From the NCBI GenBank assembly GCA_964353455.1, contig CAYGWP010000532.1, forward strand, positions 1 through 13,053: 13,053 bases of DNA, read 5' to 3'. Below the pieces are notes generated by a model that ran no database searches, was not told the DNA's origin, and saw only the letters and a list, made by a program, of their open reading frames with translations. Made by a program: the position numbers and the translations under genes. The stretch comes from CAYGWP01 sp964353455 (GTDB lineage Bacteria; Planctomycetota; Phycisphaerae; FEN-1346). Shown piece by piece: positions 7,412 to 12,615 of this stretch. Position 1 is the stretch's first letter. Each line of letters opens with the position of its first letter.

Positions 7412-7888
7412 TCAGACCCCTCGCAACATCTCCTCACGCAGCCTCTGCACCGCACCGTGCAACCTCGAGCGAACCGTGCCGACGGGCACATCGAGCACGC
7501 CGGCGATCTCCTCGTACGAAAGCCCATCGACCAGCCGCAGTTCCATGGCCTCGCGCTGAGGCTGCGGCAGCGCGGCCACGGCCCGCCGCAGCCCGTCGAG
7601 CCGGTCGTCGACCTCGGCCGCCGGGGCCAGCGGCACGTCGGCCGGCAGCGGCGCCATCCGCCGTCGCCTGAGCGACGCCAGCCCGACCCGCCGCGCGATG
7701 CCGAACAGCCACGCCCGCGGAGACGCCGCATCGCCAAGGCGGTCGGCACGGCGAAGGGCCTGCACGAACGTCTCGTGAAGCAGGTCCTCGGCCGCCTCGG
7801 ACCGCCCGAACGAGCGGCCCAGATACCCGAGCAGCGCGCGGCCGTGGCGCTGGTAGAGAGTCTCGACCCATTCAGTGGTGACGTTCAT
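7412..7888 (-). CDS. ECF-type sigma-70 family RNA polymerase sigma factor
   Basis: The protein is 158 residues, a normal size for ECF sigma factors. Region 2 spans about residues 10-70 (YQRHGRALLGYLGRSFGRSE, AAEDLLHETFVQALRR, PRAWLFGIARR), with the polymerase-binding DLLHETF block. Region 4 spans about 104-152 (LPQPQREAMELRLVDGLSYE, EIAGVLDVPVGTVRSRLHGA), a clear helix-turn-helix. There is no region 3, as expected. The ATG at 7886-7888 has only a weak GGGAA ribosome site. It heads a minus-strand unit with the anti-sigma-like protein and the propeller lipoprotein. The signal and target promoters are unknown. Confidence 0.93.
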   Translation of the reverse strand: MNVTTEWVETLYQRHGRALLGYLGRSFGRSEAAEDLLHETFVQALRRADRLGDAASPRAWLFGIARRVGLASLRRRRMAPLPADVPLAPAAEVDDRLDGLRRAVAALPQPQREAMELRLVDGLSYEEIAGVLDVPVGTVRSRLHGAVQRLREEMLRGV

Positions 7889-7965
7889 GCGTCAGGTTCC
7901 CGCTATACCGGCCGCACATCCACCTCTACTCTAACGTGTTGCGGGCGGGAGTGGAAGTCCACGGA

Positions 7966-8111
7966 TTCCAGCGTATTCGCTTGCGAAGCGGCGCGAGGGG
8001 GCTATGCTGATGCCGTCGGCTGCTCGCGCGGCTCCCGGCAAAGCAAAGGAGGACGAACCATGTGGCAGACCACACGTCGCGGTTTCCTGAGGGCAGGCGC
8101 TGCGGCGGCGG
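7966..8111 (+). repeat. Direct repeat, copy 1 (leader and Tat signal start)
   Basis: These about 146 bases match 11105-11251 with about seven differences (three single-base gaps and four substitutions), so roughly 95% identity. The match begins at TTCCAGCG, covers the putative promoter, leader, ribosome site and ATG, and ends within the alanine run of the Tat signal peptide (GCGGCGGCGG). Confidence 0.9.
7981..8008 (+). promoter_or_regulatory. Candidate promoter in repeat copy 1
   Basis: TTGCGA (7981-7986) and TATGCT (8003-8008) are 16 bases apart, a plausible sigma70-type pair. The same boxes and spacing are kept in copy 2 although neighbouring bases differ. Confidence 0.4.
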
Positions 8112-8182
8112 TAATGGTCCTGACGGCGTGGTGCGCGGGTGCGGCAGCGCCGCAAGCCGGGCCCGGCCCGACCGACGGATGA
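8060..8182 (+). pseudogene. Truncated copy of a Tat signal peptide gene start
   Basis: The ATG has a strong AAAGGAGG site. The 40-residue product begins MWQTTRRGFLRAGAAAA, identical to the N-terminus of the intact protein at 11200, then diverges (VMVLTAWCAGAAAPQAGPGP) and stops. Twin arginines and the hydrophobic stretch form a complete Tat signal, but no mature domain follows. Either it is the stump of a related exported protein cut by the cassette segment, or a partial duplication with a foreign tail. Translation signals look functional, so a short exported peptide is possible. Confidence 0.55.
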
Positions 8183-8277
8183 TCAGTCCGCCCGGTCTGC
8201 CCTTCGCGTATTCAGTTGTCCGTCACCTGATCTATACGTCTTGGTTGGCGAGGACGCAAGGGTGGAACCGGAATGTA

Positions 8278-8307
8278 TTGGCAATGCCCGAATTCGCTGT
8301 GTATAGT
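8278..8307 (+). promoter_or_regulatory. Sigma70-like promoter facing the cassette array
   Basis: TTGGCA (8278-8283) and TATAGT (8302-8307) are separated by 18 bases. It lies 100 bases before the first attC-like core box and points into the array, the place of a cassette promoter (Pc). In the rest of 8183-8408 I see no gene; an 84-residue frame there has no recognisable content. Confidence 0.5.
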
Positions 8308-8408
8308 CCCCGGTGAGGTGCGGAGTCCAATTCCAAGCCGGTGAGTCATGTCCTCAAACGCGGACCGGCTGGCGTTCGCAGCCCGGTGGACGGCCTGTGA
8401 GGGAGGAT

Positions 8409-8573
8409 GTTATGCGGACCCGCATAAGACGCCATGATAAAATCGCAGGCCGGCCGCAACCCTTGGCCGTTGCACGAGTTAGATCGCATCCGCCCCCGCA
8501 TTCGCGGGCATGTTATGCGGACTCCCAGGGCGATCCTGGGATTTTAGGCGGGTCCGTCTAAACATTGTTAGGC
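8409..8573 (+). repeat. Gene-less run of attC-like core boxes
   Basis: Core-box-like sites occur at 8409-8415 (GTTATGC), 8478-8484 (GTTAGAT), 8512-8518 (GTTATGC) and 8567-8573 (GTTAGGC). TTATGCGG at 8410-8417 pairs perfectly with CCGCATAA at 8420-8427. The 13-base ATGTTATGCGGAC at 8407-8419 recurs at 8510-8522, and its second copy is partly matched by GTCCGTCTAAAC at 8553-8564. This suggests very short cassettes or degenerate sites without genes. The typical two-arm attC fold is not clear here, unlike in the four downstream sites. Confidence 0.45.
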
Positions 8574-8582
8574 GTGCCAATC

Positions 8583-9131
8583 ATGGCTATCCATTCATCG
8601 CTCACATCACTTCTGAAAGAGTCTCTGCCAGAATTCGTTCATGCAGCCGAATTCTGCGTGGCCTTCCAAAAGGATATTGCCTGGGGACAAGCGCAGGTTG
8701 GAGGCAGTTTGGGCTATCCCGCTGTGGCTTTGATGTTCTGCGTCGCTGACAGCGTTGGCTCGTACCACCGAGGCACGCCAGGGTTCTCCATCCTCGTGGA
8801 CGGAAAGCACGTAGCCATCAAGAAGACCCCGCACCATTTCTATATCCTCAACAGCGATTACTACAGCCTATCGTTGACTGCTTCAGTCATTAACAAGCTC
8901 TATGAAAACTACAGGTGCTTGCTGGTCCACAATTCGGCGCTCGCAGACAACTATGCTATGTTCATGGGCGATCCGTCGGGCGAGCCGTTCATTAGCCATT
9001 CTGGCAAAGTCCACGTCAACGTGCCAGCATTCCTCCGAGTTACAAAGGTCGCGGTCTCAAAGTTTCTACGATTAATCCACATGATAGTGCCGCGAAGCGA
9101 GCAGGCAGAGCAAATTCGTACAAGAAAGTAG
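8583..9131 (+). CDS. Cassette 1: hypothetical protein
   Basis: The 182-residue protein starts at ATG 8583. A TTG start at 8565 would place the N-terminus in the recombination site, so it is rejected. I see no Shine-Dalgarno sequence, which is common for cassette genes. There is no signal peptide. Conserved-looking stretches are EFVHAAEFCVAFQKDIAWGQ, GYPAVALMFCVADSVGSYHR, HHFYILNSDYYSLSL, KLYENYRCLLVHNSALA and KVHVNVPAFL. I have a vague memory of similar uncharacterised proteins but cannot assign a function. It is intact and ends next to attC1. Confidence 0.75.
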   Translation: MAIHSSLTSLLKESLPEFVHAAEFCVAFQKDIAWGQAQVGGSLGYPAVALMFCVADSVGSYHRGTPGFSILVDGKHVAIKKTPHHFYILNSDYYSLSLTASVINKLYENYRCLLVHNSALADNYAMFMGDPSGEPFISHSGKVHVNVPAFLRVTKVAVSKFLRLIHMIVPRSEQAEQIRTRK

Positions 9132-9237
9132 GGCACGCCTAACCCGCGCTTGCAGCGGACACGCTTCGCGCGGCCAACTACGCCGCGCTCGCGTCCCCTC
9201 GCTGGCGCTCGGCGCCGCTGAAGCGCAACCGTTAGGC
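9132..9237 (+). repeat. attC: attC site 1
   Basis: The R'' box is GCCTAAC (9137-9143), within a 12-base GGCACGCCTAAC mirroring the cassette start; the R' box is GTTAGGC (9231-9237). The arms GCGCTTGCAGCGG (9146-9158) and CCGCTGAAGCGC (9215-9226) pair fully except for one extra G in the left arm, as in real attC sites. A second GTTAGGC follows at 9242-9248. Confidence 0.92.
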
Positions 9238-9275
9238 CGTCGTTAGGCCCCTGCACAAGAAAGCGAGAACGTGAA

Positions 9276-9575
9276 ATGCGCGAAAACAAGGTTATCGGCT
9301 GGATCTCCCTGGCGCTGTTCGCAGCAGCACTTGGAGTGATGCTGGCGCTGTTTGCCGTCGCTGGTCTGGGGTTGGACAAGTCCATAGAAAAGTACATAAC
9401 GATCAATGTGGACCTCGTACTGCTGGCGGTTAGTTTGCTGGCATTTATCGCATCCGTCTTGGGGTTCCTTGCTTTCAAAACGATTCAAGGAAAAATCGGT
9501 TCCGTCGGCGGCCTGATTTTGTTTCTCGTCGCCGCTGGCATGTTCGCAATGACAACGAAACCCGTGGCTGGCTAA
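9276..9575 (+). CDS. Cassette 2: small three-helix membrane protein
   Basis: The 99-residue protein has three predicted membrane segments at about 8-31 (ISLALFAAALGVMLALFAVA), 45-68 (VDLVLLAVSLLAFIASVLGF) and 76-93 (VGGLILFLVAAGMFAM). Short charged links lie between them. The ATG at 9276 has a weak purine-rich lead. The TAA stop lies inside the R'' box of attC2 (GGCTAAA), typical of cassette genes. Small membrane proteins of unknown role are common in environmental cassettes; I assign no function. Confidence 0.75.
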   Translation: MRENKVIGWISLALFAAALGVMLALFAVAGLGLDKSIEKYITINVDLVLLAVSLLAFIASVLGFLAFKTIQGKIGSVGGLILFLVAAGMFAMTTKPVAG

Positions 9576-9700
9576 ATTTTGCAGGCGTCTGTAGGGGGAG
9601 CCGGCCGAACAAGGCGATGAAGTTGACCGGGCCGGCATCACCGCTTTTCGCGAGATGACGTTGTTGCAGCCGGCCCGGCAACTTATCTTTGTCGTTAGCC
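9570..9700 (+). repeat. attC: attC site 2
   Basis: The R'' box is GGCTAAA (9570-9576) and the R' box is GTTAGCC (9694-9700). The arms AAGTTGACCGGGCCGGC (9620-9636) and GCCGGCCCGGCAACTT (9669-9684) pair over 16 bases with one extra A (9626) in the left arm. The stretch 9577-9619 lies outside this stem, so the site is long. Confidence 0.85.
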
Positions 9701-9733
9701 ACATAAGTCAGCGATGAGGCTTGAGCTAATGAA

Positions 9734-10246
9734 ATGGAGATTCACGGTCAACTGGTGGCAATTCACAACACCTCCGAGGCTGACTTATCGGATCTGATGA
9801 CGCTTTGGAATGACGGACGCGTGATGAAGTGGGTGGGTTCCCCCGATGGACTCGGATACGATCAACATCGAGTGAACCAATGGTTTGAGCGTCTCCAGGG
9901 CAATCCGAGTCGCCATCATTTCGTGGTTCACACTGAAGTTCTGGGATTTTGCGGTGAGCTCTACTATGCTGTAGACAGTATTCACAGACGAGCCGGGCTT
10001 GACATAAAGCTGATTCCTGCGGCCCAAGGCCGAGGACTTGCGACTGACGCCTTGAGGAGATTGATCAAGTTCATCTTTCAGTCTGAGCCAGGAGTTGACG
10101 CCGTCTGGACGGAGCCTTCTGAAGAAAATCTTTCGGCTCGCAGGTTGTATGAGCGCTGCGGATTGAGGCCCGCGATTCGGCCAGCGGACATGGCCCAAGG
10201 CGAGTCCTACTGGGAACTTCGGAGGCAAGACTGGGACGGTGGCTAA
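9734..10246 (+). CDS. Cassette 3: GNAT family N-acetyltransferase
   Basis: The 170-residue protein fits the Acetyltransf_3/RimJ-like GNAT type, transferring acetyl from acetyl-CoA to an amine. Motif A with the pyrophosphate-binding loop is clear: DIKLIPAAQGRGLATDALRR, with QGRGLA at 98-103. Motif B is ENLSARRLYERCGL at 131-144. The substrate is not evident, and it does not look like a known aminoglycoside enzyme. ATG 9734 was used; another ATG at 9729 is out of frame. The TAA stop at 10244-10246 is part of the R'' box GGCTAAC of attC3. Confidence 0.9.
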   Translation: MEIHGQLVAIHNTSEADLSDLMTLWNDGRVMKWVGSPDGLGYDQHRVNQWFERLQGNPSRHHFVVHTEVLGFCGELYYAVDSIHRRAGLDIKLIPAAQGRGLATDALRRLIKFIFQSEPGVDAVWTEPSEENLSARRLYERCGLRPAIRPADMAQGESYWELRRQDWDGG

Positions 10247-10298
10247 CCTGCGGCTGGAGCGGACGGAGAAGCCGCGCCGCTCAGCCGCGCCGTTCGAT
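10239..10298 (+). repeat. attC: attC site 3
   Basis: The R'' box is GGCTAAC (10241-10247), and GTGGCTAA at 10239-10246 mirrors the cassette start TTAGCCAC. The arms GCGGCTGGAGCGG (10250-10262) and CCGCTCAGCCGC (10277-10288) pair with one extra G on the left. The junction box GTTCGAT (10292-10298) departs from GTTRRRY, but its TTCGAT belongs to cassette 4, whose own R'' (ATCGAAC) matches it. Confidence 0.88.
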
Positions 10299-10308
10299 CA
10301 AAGGGGAG

Positions 10309-10761
10309 ATGATGAAGAACTGCATCTTCTGCGACATCGTGCGGGGCCGGACCGAAGCCACATTCGCGTACCAAGACGATGTGGTCTCAGCCTTCATGGA
10401 CATACAGCCTGTCAACCCCGGGCATATCGACATCGTCCCCAACCTACACGCAGCGTACCTGGCGGACTTGCCCGAGGAAACAGGGGCGCACATTTTCCGC
10501 GTGGCGCAGCGACTGGCCAAAGCCCTTCGTAGCTCCGGACTGAAATGCGAAGGAGTCAACTTCTTCCTTGCGGACGGCGAAGCTGCAATGCAAGAGATTT
10601 TCCACGTTCACTTCCATGTGTTCCCGCGATATGATGGGGATGGCTTTGGGCTGAGGTTCGCTGAGCGGTACTTCACCAAGCCCCCGCGCTCGGAACTGGA
10701 GGAAGCAGCCGAGATGATAAAGAGGCAGATGGGAGACAATCGAACCATTGCTTCCACCTGA
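10309..10761 (+). CDS. Cassette 4: HIT family protein (nucleotide hydrolase/transferase)
   Basis: The 150-residue protein has the histidine triad HVHFHVF at 99-105 (His99, His101, His103), which binds the alpha-phosphate of nucleotides in Hint-type hydrolases. CIFC at 5-8 with His47 may bind zinc, as in many bacterial HIT proteins. The region GHIDIVPNLHAAYLADL is also typical. AAAGGGGAG lies just upstream; the second ATG at 10312 has better spacing, so the protein may be one residue shorter. The C-terminal tail (DNRTIAST) and TGA stop are encoded inside attC4. The substrate is not known. Confidence 0.92.
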   Translation: MMKNCIFCDIVRGRTEATFAYQDDVVSAFMDIQPVNPGHIDIVPNLHAAYLADLPEETGAHIFRVAQRLAKALRSSGLKCEGVNFFLADGEAAMQEIFHVHFHVFPRYDGDGFGLRFAERYFTKPPRSELEEAAEMIKRQMGDNRTIAST

Positions 10762-10800
10762 TCGGGCGAAGCCGCCCGCCAGGTGAAGCATACGTTAGGC
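10739..10800 (+). repeat. attC: attC site 4, overlapping the HIT gene end
   Basis: The R'' box ATCGAAC (10739-10745) is the exact reverse complement of the GTTCGAT at the cassette 4 start. The arms GCTTCCACCTG (10750-10760) and CAGGTGAAGC (10780-10789) pair with one extra C on the left; CGGGCG and CGCCCG extend the stem. The R' box is GTTAGGC (10794-10800). The HIT stop codon lies within the left arm. Confidence 0.85.
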
Positions 10801-11010
10801 GTACTCTTTGTCGATCCTCACCTGCCCGCAGTCCACGCACCGGCACCCTGGGTCGCCGCGGCGACCCGTGGCCGGCCGGCGGCGGATGATAGCAGTGTAG
10901 GGTGTGCTATCGCCCCGCAGGCCCGTACACCGCTGCACCAACTTGCCCCAGTACTCGCTGCGGTGGGAACTGCCGCACTTGGGGCAGGCCTCCTTCGCCC
11001 CGCCAGAGTA
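10795..11010 (-). pseudogene. Zinc-ribbon protein, apparently 5'-incomplete
   Basis: Reading on the minus strand, ACPKCGSSHRSEYWGKLVQR is followed by TPYTAIIRRR and then CRCVDCGQVRIDKEYA and TAA. Two CxxC pairs (CPKC; CVDC) predict a zinc ribbon, and the RRR..C..CG..RID..Y ending matches small zinc-ribbon proteins I recall from Planctomycetota. No ATG or ribosome site precedes the first CPKC in this frame. Between the two knuckles, about eight residues (PATGRRGD) come from a GC palindrome that looks inserted. The stop codon is formed by the GTTAGGC box of attC4. It is probably a remnant, possibly cut by the cassette segment. Confidence 0.5.
10850..10867. repeat. Perfect 18-base palindrome
   Basis: GGGTCGCCGCGGCGACCC is its own reverse complement and lies inside the zinc-ribbon frame between the two CxxC knuckles, where relatives seem to have no insert. 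Together with the adjoining GGCCGGCC it resembles the other GC palindromes of the window. Confidence 0.65.
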
Positions 11011-11104
11011 GCACGGGCTACGGCGGCCGGGTGCGACCGCTCCACGACCACCACATCCACCGCGTTCTTGCTGCCCTCGTCCCCATTCGTCCGGCTTCGC
11101 GCGG
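11011..11104. other. Spacer between zinc-ribbon remnant and repeat copy 2
   Basis: No supported gene. On the minus strand a short frame (SKNAVDVVVVERSHPAAVAR) looks protein-like, but it has no start and leads into the zinc-ribbon region in another frame. Confidence 0.35.
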
Positions 11105-11251
11105 TTCCAGCGGTATTCCGCTTGCGAAGCGGCGCGAGGGGGATATGCTGATGCCGTCGGCTGCTCGCGCGGCTTCCGGCAAAGTGAAGGAGGCGAACCA
11201 TGTGGCAGACCACACGTCGCGGTTTCCTGAGGGCAGGCGCTGCGGCGGCGG
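11105..11251 (+). repeat. Direct repeat, copy 2 (with the intact gene)
   Basis: These about 147 bases match 7966-8111. This copy carries the promoter candidate, leader, ribosome site and first codons of the intact Tat protein gene, so it is likely the original copy. Confidence 0.9.
11122..11149 (+). promoter_or_regulatory. Candidate promoter of the Tat deacetylase-like gene
   Basis: TTGCGA (11122-11127) and TATGCT (11144-11149), 16 bases apart, lie about 50 bases before the ATG. The pair is conserved in the duplicated copy. Confidence 0.4.
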
Positions 11252-12615
11252 CCGGCCTTGGACTCGGCACGCTGCGGGGCCTGGCCGAGGAAGAGAAGAA
11301 GCCTGGAATCCTGAACCTCCAGCCTCCAGGCACCTTTTCTTCCCCCAGCGAGCCGCCGCTTGAGGTCATCAACCCGCAGGGCCGCGTCCCCCTGTCGTTT
11401 TTCATCGACGATTCGACATGCCTGGTGAACATGGGCCACTTCTGCATGCCGCAGTTCGCCGAGGCATGGCCTACCCGCGACATCTACAAGAAGCCCTGGA
11501 AGACGTGGCCGCGCGAAATCCCGGATGCGTTCCTCCGCGAGTTCGGCCAGTGGTGCGCAGAGCACGGCGTCAAGGGCAAGTTCAGCATCGTCCCTTACCC
11601 GGCGTGCGTGGGGCGGCTGGACCGCGAACTGCCCGGCTGGCCGCGGCGGGAACTCCTGGAGAGCCTCAAACTCGTCCGCGAACTCATGCTGCCCAACTGG
11701 GACATCCACCCGGAGATGATCACCCACACGCGGGTCCTCGACCTGGCCACCGGCCACCCCGTGCCCGAGATCAGCGCGGGTACGATGGAGAACTCGTACC
11801 CGCAGGGCAAGAAGAGCGTGGACGAACTGGCCGCCTACATCGCCTACGCACTGCGGATACTGAAGAACTGCGAGATTCCCTGCGAGGGCATCACTACGCC
11901 GGGCGGCTTCGGCAGCGCCGTCAAGGCGGAACTGCCCGTCGCCGTCGGCCAGGCCGTGCGGGATGTCTATGGGGCGGAACTGCCGAACTACTTCAAGTAC
12001 GTGGCCGACGCCAAAGAGAGCACGCAGCCGCGCCTTGAGGCCGTCGAGGGCCGCGACTCCGACCAGCCGCGCGCCATCGTCAGCGCCTGGGCCGGCACGG
12101 GAGACTGGTTCGGCAGTTGGGACGGCGACGGAAGTCCCGACGGTTCGCGATACTGTAGCGCCGACGCCTCCGCGGGGCGGCTCGTGGAACTCATCGAACG
12201 CGGCGAACCGGCCATCATGCTCTGCCACTGGCCCGGCCTGTACACGCAGGGCACCAAGAAGGGGTTCCAGGAATGCCAGCAGGCGATCCTGGCGCTCGAG
12301 AAAAAATACCGCGACAGCACGATCTGGATGAAGATCGGCGAGTTGGCCCGCTACTGGGCCGCCAAGGAACTGACGCGGATCGAGAGGGCCGCAGGCAAGA
12401 TCAATCTGACGGCGCCTCTGTCATGCCCGCGGTTCACCGTCCGCGCGCGGGCGGCCGGCGCCGCGCGCCCGGAGATCAGCCACAAGGGCGCGCCCATCGC
12501 CCTCACCGAGGTCACCGCCCAGCGGGACCTTAAGAGCGGCGCCTGGCTGCGCCAGGGAGAGACCGTCACGGTCTGCTTCGACCTGCCGAAGGGGCCGACG
12601 GTCCTGAGTATGTAA
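11200..12615 (+). CDS. Tat-exported polysaccharide-deacetylase-like protein
   Basis: The 471-residue protein has a clear Tat signal (TTRRGFLRAG, twin Arg at 6-7, then an Ala/Gly/Leu-rich core to about 28). The ATG follows GAAGGAGG. The mature part resembles the NodB/polysaccharide-deacetylase barrel: VPLSFFIDDSTCLVNMG with Asp70-Asp71, KGKFSIVPYP at 125-134, and WDIHPEMITHTRVL with His170 and His176, suggesting a D..HxxxxxH metal site. Later parts include IMLCHWPGLY and an all-beta C-terminal region. It may act on envelope or external polysaccharide, but activity is inferred from the fold pattern only. Its stop TAA is directly followed by the ATG of the next gene, so the two are probably co-translated. 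Confidence 0.72.
   Translation: MWQTTRRGFLRAGAAAAAGLGLGTLRGLAEEEKKPGILNLQPPGTFSSPSEPPLEVINPQGRVPLSFFIDDSTCLVNMGHFCMPQFAEAWPTRDIYKKPWKTWPREIPDAFLREFGQWCAEHGVKGKFSIVPYPACVGRLDRELPGWPRRELLESLKLVRELMLPNWDIHPEMITHTRVLDLATGHPVPEISAGTMENSYPQGKKSVDELAAYIAYALRILKNCEIPCEGITTPGGFGSAVKAELPVAVGQAVRDVYGAELPNYFKYVADAKESTQPRLEAVEGRDSDQPRAIVSAWAGTGDWFGSWDGDGSPDGSRYCSADASAGRLVELIERGEPAIMLCHWPGLYTQGTKKGFQECQQAILALEKKYRDSTIWMKIGELARYWAAKELTRIERAAGKINLTAPLSCPRFTVRARAAGAARPEISHKGAPIALTEVTAQRDLKSGAWLRQGETVTVCFDLPKGPTVLSM

Larger units (their letters stand above)
8568..10800 (+). mobile_element. Integron gene cassette array without visible integrase (CALIN)
   Basis: Four cassettes (8568-9231, about 9232-9694, 9695-10292, 10293-10794), each with one gene in the same orientation followed closely by an attC site. 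The start of each cassette pairs with its own R'' box: TTAGGCGTGCC with GGCACGCCTAA (cassette 1), TTAGCCAC with GTGGCTAA (cassette 3), TTCGAT with ATCGAA (cassette 4); cassette 2 matches only partly. This is the expected mark of circular cassette intermediates. The coding is visibly less GC-rich than the flanks. No integrase gene is present in the window. Confidence 0.85.

Noticed and set aside
8062..8316. 84-residue frame overlapping the truncated Tat start
   Set aside because: Out of frame with the Tat signal and without any recognisable content.
8523..8545. Rho-independent terminator (TCCCAGG/CCTGGGA then TTTT)
   Set aside because: Only a 7-bp stem and four Ts; it sits inside the attC-like box region and may be part of that fold.
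10795..12228. 477-residue minus-strand open frame
   Set aside because: Mostly antisense to the Tat deacetylase-like gene; only the last about 70 residues (the zinc ribbon) look real.
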